A program made the position numbers and the translations under genes. 64,000 nt of DNA, taken from positions 620,001 through 684,000 of the forward strand of contig NZ_JAHUWZ010000002.1 in NCBI RefSeq assembly GCF_019218755.1, given 5' to 3'. The stretch is from Acidovorax sp. sif1233. Its GTDB lineage: Bacteria > Pseudomonadota > Gammaproteobacteria > Burkholderiales > Burkholderiaceae_C. The notes below the pieces were generated by a model. That model was not told the origin of the DNA. It made no database searches and saw only the letters and a program-made list of their open reading frames with translations. This document shows positions 7,886 through 16,648 of the stretch, one piece after another; position 1 is the stretch's first letter, and every line of letters starts with the position of its first letter.

Positions 7886-9229
7886 CTAGCCAGGGTGGCC
7901 ATGTGGTTCTTCAAACCGAGGCAGCTGCCGCAGTTCTTCGACCCGCATTCCCTGTTTGCTCATCACGCGCGGCACCAAGAACGCTCTCCACCGCTGCTCA
8001 AATGCGTCCACCTGCTGCTGGTAGCGCGTGTGGCTGTCCACATCTGTGCCGGCGAGCCATTCGCCATATAGCGCCAGCGCCAGGCCGGGTGACAGCCATG
8101 ACCATGCCGACACCTGTTGGGCTTGCCGTACACGGCTTTGGCGGAACTGTTCCACCAAGGGCTGCAGCGTTTCGTCCTGGTCCAGCACGCGCACTACAAA
8201 GCTGGCGGGCCATGCAGCGGGCTGTTGCGCGGGGATGTGCGGGTGTTCGTCGTACCAGGCTTCGGCCAGCGCCTGCTCGTTGTCCTCGGCCTGGTGCTGT
8301 GCGTCGCGCAGGGCCACCACGGCTGACAGGCGCGATGGCAGGGGCGCGGCTTTTTGCGCCAGCAACACCAGACCCGCGGGCACGGCAAACGTCAACGCCA
8401 GCCACAGTCCCAGCGCAGCCAGTATGCTGGTGGCGCCGCTGATGGGCAGGCACGACAAGATGCCGCCCAGTGCCACCCACAACGCGCAGAACGCGCCCAG
8501 CGCGGCAGCCCACTGCAAGGCGACCGCAGCGGTGGCACCAGGGTCCAGCAGCAGCGCCGGCATGGTGGCTGCCACCGCAACCATCCACAGCGCCAGCAGC
8601 CTGCAGCCCAGAGCGGCGAGCAGGATGGGGCCGATGCCGTAGTGCGACTGCACCCGCAGCAGGCCCAGCCGGCCCTGCTCACGCTCTTCCTGCAGCAGCC
8701 CGGCGCACAGCACCAGGGCCACCAGCGGCAGCAGCAGCGCCACCATGGCTGGCAGGCCGGGCAAACCGGTGTCCGTGAGCAAAGGGTTGCGCAGCGGACC
8801 CGGGTCGCGCGAATCGACATGCCGGGTGTCCAGCGACGCCTTGGTGCGCGACGGCAAGACCTGCAGCCGCTGCACGCCCAGCGCCAGGCCTGCCTCTACC
8901 GGCATGCGGGTGACGCCCAGATCGCTGCGGCCCAGCTGGTAGGTGGCGGTGGCACTGGCCGCGCTGGGTGCGGGGCTGGCCTGCAGGCGCAGTTGCTGGG
9001 CGTGCAGTTTGTCGGCGAATGCGGTTTCGTCCTGCGCTGCGGCTTGGCGCCAGGCTCGGGCGTCCAGGCCCGCCACGGTGGCAGAGGCCAACAGCACCAG
9101 CAAAAGCGCAGCCAGCGCCCACCACGCCACGGGTTGGCGGTACAAGCGCAGGCCCTCGGCCTGCCAATGGATGAGGCGTGGATATGGCATGCGACGGGTT
9201 GTGGTTGTAGTGGTGACAAGGGCCGTCAA
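7886..9229 (-). CDS. ABC-2 type permease, DUF3526-like (second of pair)
   Basis: 447 residues. After a basic N-terminus comes one helix (ALAALLLVLLASATVAGL), a periplasmic domain of about 100 residues, then five or so helices from GLPAMVALLLPLVALVLCAG onward. QEEREQGRLGLLRVQ after that helix is the coupling motif typical of ABC-2 permeases. A second soluble stretch rich in His/Glu/Gln (DAQHQAEDNEQALAEAWYDE) precedes the last helix. The start is a TTG overlapping the preceding gene's TGA; ATG 9190 is an alternative. It should pair with the companion permease and the ATPase as an exporter-type complex. Its TAG stop lies inside the CTAG target of the IS481 remnant. Confidence 0.8.
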   Translation of the reverse strand: MTALVTTTTTTRRMPYPRLIHWQAEGLRLYRQPVAWWALAALLLVLLASATVAGLDARAWRQAAAQDETAFADKLHAQQLRLQASPAPSAASATATYQLGRSDLGVTRMPVEAGLALGVQRLQVLPSRTKASLDTRHVDSRDPGPLRNPLLTDTGLPGLPAMVALLLPLVALVLCAGLLQEEREQGRLGLLRVQSHYGIGPILLAALGCRLLALWMVAVAATMPALLLDPGATAAVALQWAAALGAFCALWVALGGILSCLPISGATSILAALGLWLALTFAVPAGLVLLAQKAAPLPSRLSAVVALRDAQHQAEDNEQALAEAWYDEHPHIPAQQPAAWPASFVVRVLDQDETLQPLVEQFRQSRVRQAQQVSAWSWLSPGLALALYGEWLAGTDVDSHTRYQQQVDAFEQRWRAFLVPRVMSKQGMRVEELRQLPRFEEPHGHPG

Positions 9230-10629
9230 GGGTTCAGCCTCCTGGCGCCCAGGCAGAGTGCCGTCAGGGCCGCCAGCAGCCAGGCCGCCAGGGCAGCCCA
9301 GTCAGCGGCGCTGTGGCGCAGCGCAAAGCCGATGCCGGGTGGTGTGTAAGTCCATTCCGGAATCGCCTGCCACAGCGCGTTGCCTGCGTAGCGGCTCTCG
9401 AACGAAGTGACCCCCTGGGTAGCTTGCAGGTCCCATTCGTCCACCAGGGCGGTGAAGCGCTCGCGGTATTGCTCGGCGGCTTCTTCAAAGTGCTGCTGGT
9501 GGGCCAGGTCGGTGCCCGCCAGTGCGCTGGTCACGGCCCGCATCGGGGCGTAGGGCGATACGGCGGTCAGCCATCGCAGCAGGTATTGCTGCTGTGCCTG
9601 CGTGTCCCACAACTGGCCGAAATGGAGTGCGTACACCTTGGTGGCATACGCATCCCTGAACAGGCGGCGCTTGGCATTGGCGCCAAAGGGCAGGTCTTCC
9701 AGGCGCGCCACGCCGTTGTCGGCCAGCAGTTGTGCGTCAAACGCCTTCATGCGCTGGGCGGCGCTGCCCTCCCCCGGCAGGCCCTGGTCAATGTCGCGCT
9801 GGATACCGGCCCAGAACGCCTCGCCCGTGGGCAGTGGCGCCAGCGCCTCGACCGTGGACGCCGCCAGGCGCGGCACGATGAACACCCAGCCCACCCACAG
9901 CGCCAGCAACACCAGCAGCGCGCCGCGCGAAGTGCGACACCTGGACGACACCCCGACCGTGACGGCCGCCCAGGTGGCGTAGTACGCACCGAGCGCCGCC
10001 AGCAGCATTGCGGCCTCAGCCGCACCCTGCCGTGCAGCCAGCAGCCAGCCTGCAACCAGCGCAGCGGGTGCCAGCACCAGGGCCACGCTGGCACACAGCC
10101 CCAGCCACTTGCCCAGTACCAGCGGCACGCCGCGCATTCCACACGCATGCAGCATGCGCAGGGTGCCCTGCTCCCGTTCTTGCGTGACAGAGCCATGGCC
10201 CAGCACGGCGAGCAGCAATGGCACCAGCGCCAGCAGCACAAACGCCGGGGTGAAGTCGCCCAGGCCCATGGACGGGGCGGCGTCAGCGGCGGGTGCGTGC
10301 AGCGCCATGTTGCGCTTGTGCGGCTCCAGCCACAGCGCCTGACCGGTGCGCGCATGGATGCCAGGGTCTACGCTGGCCAGTGGCAGTTGAGGCTTGAACG
10401 CATACAGCCCGAAGTGCGCTGCACGGTGGGGGTTGCGGTCGCCCTGGTGATCCCACTGCGCACGCGCGGCGGCCTCGACCTGATGGCGCTCCTGTTCTGC
10501 CACCTGGCGCTGGTGCACGGCCGACACCAGCACGGCCGCCAACAGCAGTACCAGCACCAGCCCGAGTCCCGACAAGCGCCCGTCGCGCAGCAACGCGCGC
10601 ATCTCCTTGGCGGCGATGGATGCGATCAT
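9226..10629 (-). CDS. ABC-2 type permease, DUF3526 family (first of pair)
   Basis: 467 residues starting ATG in an ATGA overlap with the ATPase gene. One helix near the N-terminus (LGLVLVLLLAAVLVSAVH) is followed by a periplasmic loop carrying NPHRAAHFGLYAFKP and LASVDPGIHARTG, the conserved stretch of the DUF3526 family. Next is FTPAFVLLALVPLLLAVLGH with the coupling motif QEREQGTLRMLHA, three more helices (KWLGLCASVALVLAP, LLAALGAYYATWAAVTV, LLVLLALWVGWVFIVPRL), a soluble segment of about 150 residues and a final helix. It forms the membrane part of an ABC-2 (export-type) transporter with the overlapping neighbours. The substrate is unknown; the family is often found with TonB receptors. 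Confidence 0.85.
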   Translation of the reverse strand: MIASIAAKEMRALLRDGRLSGLGLVLVLLLAAVLVSAVHQRQVAEQERHQVEAAARAQWDHQGDRNPHRAAHFGLYAFKPQLPLASVDPGIHARTGQALWLEPHKRNMALHAPAADAAPSMGLGDFTPAFVLLALVPLLLAVLGHGSVTQEREQGTLRMLHACGMRGVPLVLGKWLGLCASVALVLAPAALVAGWLLAARQGAAEAAMLLAALGAYYATWAAVTVGVSSRCRTSRGALLVLLALWVGWVFIVPRLAASTVEALAPLPTGEAFWAGIQRDIDQGLPGEGSAAQRMKAFDAQLLADNGVARLEDLPFGANAKRRLFRDAYATKVYALHFGQLWDTQAQQQYLLRWLTAVSPYAPMRAVTSALAGTDLAHQQHFEEAAEQYRERFTALVDEWDLQATQGVTSFESRYAGNALWQAIPEWTYTPPGIGFALRHSAADWAALAAWLLAALTALCLGARRLNP

Positions 10630-11363
10630 GGTGCGGTGTCCTCCACCACGCCGCGCGCATGCTGCAGGTAGATGCGCTCCAGCTCGTTGTGGGCGATGTC
10701 GTGCGCGGCAAACTCCGCCACCAGGCGCCCTTCGCGAAGGATGCCGATGCGGTCAGCCACCTGCATGGCATTGAACAGGTCGTGTGTGGCCATCAGCACG
10801 GCCATACCGCCCTGTTTGGCCTGGAGCACGCTTCGCGCAAACTCGTTGGCAGCAGCAGGGTCCAGCCCGGAGGTGGGCTCGTCCAGCAGCATGGCACGGG
10901 CACGGCGCGCTTTGGCAATCGCCAGGCCTACCTTTTGCCGCATGCCCTTGGAATACCCGCCAACCCGGCGGCCCTGTGCATCGGGTGCCAGGCCCGACGC
11001 TGTGAGCAGGTCGTGCGCTTGCGCGCTGTCGAGTGCAATGTCTGACAGCTTGCAGAAGTAGCGCAGGTTCTCCACCCCCGACAGGTAGGGGTACAGCGCC
11101 ACGTTCTCGGGCAGATACGCCAGGTGAGCGCGTGCCTGCTGCGGCTGCAGCGAGGCGTCCACCCCGTTGACCAGTGCCTGGCCCGACGCGGCGGGAACAA
11201 AACCCAGCAGCGCGTTCAGCGTGGTGGTTTTGCCCGCGCCGTTGCCGCCCAGCAGCGCATACACGCTGCCCGCCGTGACCGCTAGGTTGAGCGCCTGCAG
11301 CGAGACCTGGTCGCCCCGTCGGATGGTGAGGGCGCGGGTCTCAAGAATGGCCGCGGCTTCCAT
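10626..11363 (-). CDS. ABC transporter ATPase, ABC-2/NosF-like
   Basis: 245 residues with Walker A GGNGAGKTTTLNALL (about 39-53), the signature GYSKGMRQKVGLAIA in the Ser-Lys-Gly-Met form typical of ABC-2 exporters, Walker B AMLLDEPTSGLDPAAA and switch His in VLMATHDLFNA. The start ATG shares one base with the TGA of the TonB-receptor gene (TGATG), and the 3' end overlaps the first permease by 4 bp, so the four genes are translationally coupled. It powers the two DUF3526-type permeases. ATPases of this class drive export or membrane extraction rather than binding-protein-dependent import. Confidence 0.92.
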   Translation of the reverse strand: MEAAAILETRALTIRRGDQVSLQALNLAVTAGSVYALLGGNGAGKTTTLNALLGFVPAASGQALVNGVDASLQPQQARAHLAYLPENVALYPYLSGVENLRYFCKLSDIALDSAQAHDLLTASGLAPDAQGRRVGGYSKGMRQKVGLAIAKARRARAMLLDEPTSGLDPAAANEFARSVLQAKQGGMAVLMATHDLFNAMQVADRIGILREGRLVAEFAAHDIAHNELERIYLQHARGVVEDTAP

Positions 11364-13546
11364 CAGAAGAAGTAGCGCAGTGTGGCGCCAAACGTGCTGC
11401 GGGGAAGGGGCGACATCATCAGCCCTGCGGCACTGCCGTAGGCGATTTCGGTGCCGTAGCGGTGGGGCTGGAAGGTGGCGTACAGCGACAGCTGCGTCTG
11501 CTTCCAGTCGTACGTGGCGCGCAGGTCATAGCGCGTGTACAGAGGTATGGTGCGCTCTTGCGTGGCAGGCGTGCCTACGTAGTACGGCATGTCCGCGATC
11601 AGGTAGGCATCTGCATTGAGTGTGAGCTGGCCTTCGCCCAGCCGCAGCTTGTGCTGGGCCCCGGCCTTGAGTTGCGTGGCAGGCACCGTGAGCTTTGCAC
11701 CGGTATTGGGTGCCGGGTTGTCCACCTTGGCCTCCAGGATCTTGCCGATGCTGGCGTACACGCTGGTGGCGCTGCTGGCGCGCCAGCGGGCTTCCAGCTC
11801 CAGCCCTTTGCGCGTGGTCTCGCCCACCGATTTGAAAGAGCCATCGGCCTGACCCACGATTTCGTCGGAATTCTGAATGGCGTACCCCACGCCCGACACT
11901 GTCCAGCCGCTGGCAGGCGATGCGGTAAAGCCCAAGTCGAACGAACGCACCTTGCTAGGCGCGATCTGGCTGATGACACCGCCTGTCGCACCCAGCGGGC
12001 CGGTGGCGCCGCTGCTGCTGATCTGCTCGGCCGAAGGCGACCGCATGCCTTCGGCCACGTTGGCAAACAACTCCACCTGCGGTGTGAGCGACCACGACGC
12101 GCCCAGCTTGGGCGTGAACACGCCCTTGTCGTAGCCGGTGCTGGCCGCGGGCAGCTTGAGGTTGGCGATGTCGTAGTCAAACCGGTCGTAGCGCGCACCG
12201 GCGCTCAGTTTGAGGGTATCGGTCACGCGCCACTGGCCCTGCGCAAACAGCCCGTAGGTCAGCAGGTCCAGGTCTTGCGCATTGACGTAGCTGGCCGATG
12301 GTGCGCGGTTGACGTAGATCTGGCGGTAGGCGTCGCCACGGTCCTTGCGCAGCTCGGCGCCGAAGGCAATGGCGGCGTTGCCAAACGTGGTGTTGTGCAG
12401 CACGCGCGCGCCAAAGATGTCCCGGTCGTCCACGCCCACCGTATGGTGGGTGGCGTTGGCCGTGATGCCGCGTTTGCGATTAAGGCTTTCCGCATAGGCC
12501 GTGGCATACCATCCCGCCTCACCTTCGGCCGGGGCGCGGTTGAACACCAGGCTGGTACGCCGCGCATTCCCGAAGCCGGCGTTGTTCGATTGGGTGGAGC
12601 GTGGGTCCAGCCCAGCTTCCAGCGCGGGCAGCAGCAGATACCCAGGCGCATCAAAGTCGGCCATGTAGCGCATCACGCGCAGGCTGTAGCGGGCGCCTTG
12701 GTGCTGGGTAGACAGCTTCCAGAACAACGTGTCGCGGCCGGTGCGGGACGCATAGCGGTAGCCATCGTTGTGGTACACATCGGCCATCCACAGCGAGTCG
12801 ATGGTGGAAAAGCTGGTGGGAACGGTGCTGGACAGCACCAGGGTACTGCGGCGCAGGCCATGGCGCTCGGCGCTGATACTGAGGCTAGACGGCGTGGCAC
12901 TGCCGCCGTTGCGGGTGCGGATGTCAACAGCGCCTGCGCGGTTCTGGTCGCCATACAAGGCAGAGATAGGACCTTTGATGACGTCCACGCCGTCGATCAG
13001 GTCGGCGTGGAGCCATTCCAGAAACACCGGGCCGTGCCCTGCCCCACCCTGGCTGGACGGAATGTTCTGCGGCACACCGTCAACATACACGGCGGTATCG
13101 GCGCCGTGCGTGCCCTGGGTGGCAAACCCGCGCATGCGAAATCCGTTGCCGGTTTCGCCCTGGTCGATGTTGTTGGCCAGCACGCCGGGCACGCGGCGAA
13201 AGATGTTGGAAATATCGCGGCCAACATTGGTGTTGGCAATGTCGTCCTGGTTGAGTTGCTGCACCGTTGCGGGGAGTGCGCCTGGCTGGAGCGTGACGGC
13301 AGCGCGTTCGCCGGGCGTGCGCGTGGCGGCGGCGGTCGTGCCCAGCACGTCCACTGTCGGAAGAGCGCGTGCGGGCTGGGTGATTGCTTCTGATGCGGAA
13401 GCTGCGGCAGGTTCCTGTGATGTCTGTGCATGGGCCCACGGCACCAGTGCCGCCGCCAGTGCGGCAGCAGTGAGCTTGGCAACGGGCTTGCGGTTGAGCG
13501 CAGCACGGCTGCGCGATGGAGAAGGGGAAAAACGGGTTGGGTTCAT
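11363..13546 (-). CDS. TonB-dependent outer-membrane receptor heading an ABC-2 operon
   Basis: 727 residues. An N-terminal basic region and hydrophobic segment (AALAAALVPWAHA) form the signal peptide. A plug domain follows (about 70-200), with LPATVQQLNQDDIANTNVG, IFRRVPGVLANNI, GFRMRGFATQG, YVDGVPQNIPSSQGG and VDVIKGPISALYGDQNRAGA. The barrel of about 500 residues ends SPLPRSTFGATLRYFF with the terminal Phe needed for outer-membrane insertion. The layout matches siderophore/metallophore receptors. It leads an operon of ATPase plus two permeases joined by 1-4 bp overlaps. A TTG at 13561 would add five residues; ATG 13546 is preferred. The ligand is unknown. Confidence 0.9.
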   Translation of the reverse strand: MNPTRFSPSPSRSRAALNRKPVAKLTAAALAAALVPWAHAQTSQEPAAASASEAITQPARALPTVDVLGTTAAATRTPGERAAVTLQPGALPATVQQLNQDDIANTNVGRDISNIFRRVPGVLANNIDQGETGNGFRMRGFATQGTHGADTAVYVDGVPQNIPSSQGGAGHGPVFLEWLHADLIDGVDVIKGPISALYGDQNRAGAVDIRTRNGGSATPSSLSISAERHGLRRSTLVLSSTVPTSFSTIDSLWMADVYHNDGYRYASRTGRDTLFWKLSTQHQGARYSLRVMRYMADFDAPGYLLLPALEAGLDPRSTQSNNAGFGNARRTSLVFNRAPAEGEAGWYATAYAESLNRKRGITANATHHTVGVDDRDIFGARVLHNTTFGNAAIAFGAELRKDRGDAYRQIYVNRAPSASYVNAQDLDLLTYGLFAQGQWRVTDTLKLSAGARYDRFDYDIANLKLPAASTGYDKGVFTPKLGASWSLTPQVELFANVAEGMRSPSAEQISSSGATGPLGATGGVISQIAPSKVRSFDLGFTASPASGWTVSGVGYAIQNSDEIVGQADGSFKSVGETTRKGLELEARWRASSATSVYASIGKILEAKVDNPAPNTGAKLTVPATQLKAGAQHKLRLGEGQLTLNADAYLIADMPYYVGTPATQERTIPLYTRYDLRATYDWKQTQLSLYATFQPHRYGTEIAYGSAAGLMMSPLPRSTFGATLRYFF

Positions 13547-13706
13547 GGCGGGTTTCGTCAACGGACGATTTGGGGTACGGGCACGAGTACGAGCGCGCGC
13601 ACGCGCTGCCCAACCGCTGAGGGATCGGCGGCAGTCAGAGTGCGCTTGGAAGTACGTGAGCGAGTGAGTGAATGGGGCTGGGCAGGCCGCGCAATGCGGC
13701 CAGCTT

Positions 13707-15821
13707 TTAGAAAGCCACCTTCACCCCTACCGTCACGTTGCGCCCCATCAGCGGCGCTGCGTTTTTGATGAAGCTGGTGTGTGCATACGCCAGGCGGTCC
13801 GTCAGGTTGTTCGCCTTCAGATACACCTGCCACGGCGTGCCGCTGCTGAACTGGCCGTTGTAGCTCACCCCGAGGTTCAGCATGCCGTAGCCCGGCGTCG
13901 CGGTTTCGAACTCCGCCACGCGGTTCTGGCGGGCCACCTGCACCCATTCGACCTGACCTTCCCAGGCGTTCCAGTGGGCGTCCAGGCGGATGCCCGCGCG
14001 CGTGGCGGGGATGCGGGGCAGCAGGCCGCCGCCGTCGTTGAGCCGGGCGCGCACGGTGTCGCCGAACAGGGTGATACCCAGGTTGCGGTTCAGGCGCTGG
14101 CGCACCTGGCCTTCGATGCCGGTGAAGGTGGCGTCGGCCTGGCTGTACTGCAGCAGTTGCAGCCCGTCCACCGCATCGAGCGTGCGGCCGTAGATGTAGT
14201 TGTTGATGCGGTTGCGGAAGATGCTCACGCCAAAGGTGGTGTCGCCGCTGGTCTTCCTCAGGCTCACATCGATGTTCTGCGAGATCTCGGAGCGCAGGTC
14301 GGCGTTGCCGCGCTCATAGGTGCTGGTGGCCATGTGCAGGCCCTGGGCGTACAGCTCTTCGGCCGACGGCGCGCGGCTGGCGCGGGTGAACGAGGTGCCC
14401 ACCTGGTAGCCGGGCGTGAATTTCCACACCGCGCCCAGCGATGCCGACGTGCCGTTGTGGCTGCGCTCGATGCCGCTGGCCTGGGCCTCGGCGGTCTGGC
14501 GGTCGTGGCGCAGGGCGGCTTCGAAGCGCCAGTCCCCCACGCGGTATTCCTCCAGCGCGAAGAAACCCAGCTTGCGGGTGACCGTGGGCTGCACATAGGC
14601 CTCTTCGCCCTCGGCGCTGAACTTGCGCTGCGAGGTCTGCAGGCCGACCACGCCCTTGAACCCGGCCAATGGCTCGTGCTGCAGTTCGATGCGCGTGTCG
14701 TAGGCCTTGTTCTTGAAGGTGGTGCTGATGGCGCCGTCCTCGACCTCGTCGTGCACATAGTCGGTGACCCCGGCGCGCAGGCGCAGGGCCGAGAAGCCGG
14801 CAAAGGGGTTGCGCAGCTCGCCCCGGATGTCGAAGCGCTCGCTGCGCAGGTCCACCACGGGCACGTCGCCATGCTCTTCGGCGCCGTGGTCGTGGCCGTC
14901 TTCCCCTTCACCCGCGTGGGCGCCGCAGTGCAGGTGGTCTCCATGGGTGTGGCAGCCCTCGAAGCTGTGGTTGTGGCCCGGCAGGCCGTACTTGGCGCTC
15001 TGGCGCGTGTAGGCGGCGCCCAGGTAGCCCTGCTCACCCACCCACGACAGGCCGACGCTGCCGGTGTTCGTGCGGTTGAAGCTGCCCAGCACCTTGCGGG
15101 CGGGCTCGCCCTCGGGGGCCCAGCCCTTGCCCACGCGGTAGTCGCCCGCGTCGCGCGAGACGCCTTCCACGTGCACGGCCAGGTTGCGCGCGCCGCCGGT
15201 CAGCGAGAAGGCCCCCGCCCCTTCGCCCGCGCCGGTGTTGGCGCGCAGCTCGGCGCTGCCTTCGTAGCCCTTTTGCGGGATGGCGGTGGGGATCTTGCCG
15301 TCCAGCACGTTGACCACGCCGCCCACGGCGCCGTTGCCGTAGACCAGGGCCGAGGGGCCGCGCAGCACCTCGATCTGCGTGGCGAGCAAGGGCTCGGAGA
15401 CCACGGCGTGGTCGGGGCTGATGGTGGAGGCGTCGTGCAGCTCGGCGCCGTCGCTCAGCACCTTGACGCGCGGGCCGTCCATGCCGCGGATGATGGGGCG
15501 GCTGGCACCGGCGCCGAAGTGGCTGCTGGTGATGCCGGGTTCGCTGTTGAGCGTCTCGCCCAGCGTGGCCTCGCGGCGGCGCACGAGCTCGTCGCCCTCC
15601 AGCACGGTGACGGGCGTGGTCATGTCGCTGGCGCCCAGTTGCAGGCCGCTGGCCGACACGGTGACGGACGGCAGGCTGGGCGCTGCCTCGGTGGCGGGCG
15701 CGGCCTGCGCGTGGGCGCTGCCCGCGCCCGACAGCGCCAGCATGGCGGCCAGGGCCACGGGGTGGAGGGCTGGACGGGCGCGCCGCGCTGGCGCGCAAGG
15801 GGCTAAGGAGGTGTGGATCAT
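13707..15821 (-). CDS. znuD: ZnuD-like zinc TonB-dependent receptor
   Basis: 704 residues. Signal peptide to about residue 38 (VALAAMLALSGAGSAHAQA), plug with LGETLNSEPGITSSHFG, RPIIRGMDGPRVKVLSDG and EVLRGPSALVYGNGAVGGVV, and a barrel ending GRNVTVGVKVAF. Residues 283-318 form an extracellular-type loop packed with His, Cys, Asp and Glu (HNHSFEGCHTHGDHLHC, then DGHDHGAEEHGD), the zinc-capturing feature of ZnuD. It would import Zn2+ across the outer membrane in a TonB-ExbBD-dependent way. It is the last gene in a run beginning with a Zur-type regulator, so zinc-starvation induction is expected. A 260-bp gap containing a dispersed repeat separates it from the DUF2946-like gene, so it may also have its own promoter. 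Confidence 0.88.
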   Translation of the reverse strand: MIHTSLAPCAPARRARPALHPVALAAMLALSGAGSAHAQAAPATEAAPSLPSVTVSASGLQLGASDMTTPVTVLEGDELVRRREATLGETLNSEPGITSSHFGAGASRPIIRGMDGPRVKVLSDGAELHDASTISPDHAVVSEPLLATQIEVLRGPSALVYGNGAVGGVVNVLDGKIPTAIPQKGYEGSAELRANTGAGEGAGAFSLTGGARNLAVHVEGVSRDAGDYRVGKGWAPEGEPARKVLGSFNRTNTGSVGLSWVGEQGYLGAAYTRQSAKYGLPGHNHSFEGCHTHGDHLHCGAHAGEGEDGHDHGAEEHGDVPVVDLRSERFDIRGELRNPFAGFSALRLRAGVTDYVHDEVEDGAISTTFKNKAYDTRIELQHEPLAGFKGVVGLQTSQRKFSAEGEEAYVQPTVTRKLGFFALEEYRVGDWRFEAALRHDRQTAEAQASGIERSHNGTSASLGAVWKFTPGYQVGTSFTRASRAPSAEELYAQGLHMATSTYERGNADLRSEISQNIDVSLRKTSGDTTFGVSIFRNRINNYIYGRTLDAVDGLQLLQYSQADATFTGIEGQVRQRLNRNLGITLFGDTVRARLNDGGGLLPRIPATRAGIRLDAHWNAWEGQVEWVQVARQNRVAEFETATPGYGMLNLGVSYNGQFSSGTPWQVYLKANNLTDRLAYAHTSFIKNAAPLMGRNVTVGVKVAF

Positions 15822-15910
15822 GGTGGTGCTTGCAACAGGGGGGCGCGCCGCGCCGGCCAGGCCAGGCGTGCAGCGCGCGGCTTCACGCCACGGGGCGGGA
15901 AGCCATGAAT

Positions 15911-15969
15911 AAAAAATGCCTCCAGCGCTTGATGGTCAAGCGCTGGCAGCTATGAAATCAGGAGTTTTG
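15911..15969. repeat. Dispersed palindromic repeat, family A, copy 2 (best preserved)
   Basis: The core is a perfect 10-bp inverted repeat, CCAGCGCTTG at 15922-15931 and CAAGCGCTGG at 15937-15946 with loop ATGGT. It is followed by CAGCTATGAAATCAGG and flanked by an A-run on one side and GTTTTG on the other. It lies between the ZnuD-like gene and the DUF2946-like gene and could fold into a stable hairpin on either strand. Confidence 0.8.
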
Positions 15970-16081
15970 ATGTAAACGAAGCACGGGGTGCGCCGTGGGG
16001 GAACCTGCTCCGGCGGCGTTCGCGGCCCTGCGGCAGAGGCGGGGGCGGCCGGCGCGTGGAAAAGGCCCGGGGCGTGGTGCT

Positions 16082-16591
16082 TCAGGCCCGGCCGGGCGGG
16101 CCGCGCGCCTGGAACAGCGCGACATGCGCGACGGCGCCGCGCCCCGCGGGGTCGGCGGACGGTGCTTGCGCGGGCACCGCATGGGGCAGCGCCAGGGGGG
16201 CGCTGTGCAGGGCATCGCCCAGCGCGAGCTGGTCGAGCACGAGGCAATCGACGGGAGCGTGGTGGCCCAGGAGCAGCGGCAGCAGCAGGCCGTGGCCGTG
16301 CCCGTCGCCGCTCGCCGAAGCGGCGGCCCCTGGTGCAACGGACGCCGCGGATGCGGCGGAAGACAGCGACTGCCCCGCATGCACCCGGTCCAGCGCGCCG
16401 CCGTGCACCACCTGGTGCAGGCGCCCGAGCGTGGGCACGGCCACCAGGGCCAGCAGCAGCCAGGCCAGCGCCAGCTGTACCACCTGCGACGGCAGGCGGC
16501 GGCTCCCCCGCCCTCGCCCGCGCGCACCCTGCCCCGCGCCGCGCAGGGCATGCGGCCGCGTGGCTGGTCGGGGGCGGAAGGTGGAGGTCAC
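16082..16591 (-). CDS. DUF2946-like His-containing protein of the zinc locus
   Basis: About 169 residues. A basic N-terminus leads into one hydrophobic helix (VVQLALAWLLLALVAVPTLG), followed by a His-rich region (LHQVVHGG, GDGHGHGLLLPLLLGHH) and the phrase APVDCLVLDQLALGDAL, which resembles the conserved Cys-x-x-x-Asp-Gln-Leu element of DUF2946 proteins. These are small membrane-anchored periplasmic proteins that often accompany metal-uptake loci. Here it sits between the DUF3299 gene and the ZnuD-like receptor, so a zinc-handling role is inferred. The start is uncertain: GTG 16591 is used, and TTG 16630 is possible. The C-terminal 40 residues are low-complexity. Other frames here are open too because of the base composition. 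Confidence 0.6.
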   Translation of the reverse strand: MTSTFRPRPATRPHALRGAGQGARGRGRGSRRLPSQVVQLALAWLLLALVAVPTLGRLHQVVHGGALDRVHAGQSLSSAASAASVAPGAAASASGDGHGHGLLLPLLLGHHAPVDCLVLDQLALGDALHSAPLALPHAVPAQAPSADPAGRGAVAHVALFQARGPPGRA

Positions 16592-16648
16592 GGTAAAAAA
16601 AATAGGGGGCGGGGCGGCGCGGACAGGCAAAGCGCCGGCAACCTGCGA

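Noticed and set aside
11453..13401. Long plus-strand open frames opposite the TonB receptors (also 13668-15806)
   Set aside because: They are mirror shadows of the receptor genes, lack ribosome sites and have no recognisable domain.
7515..15821. The receptor-ABC operon as a cassette inserted by recent duplication of the ZnuD 3' end
   Set aside because: The remnant at 7515-7663 and the ZnuD end match only about two thirds by eye at protein level, too diverged for a fresh direct-repeat target duplication. An old paralogue is simpler.
15958..16551. Alternative overlapping frames in the DUF2946-like region
   Set aside because: Several frames are open on both strands. Only the 16082-stop frame shows a membrane helix plus a DUF2946-like Cys-Asp-Gln-Leu phrase.
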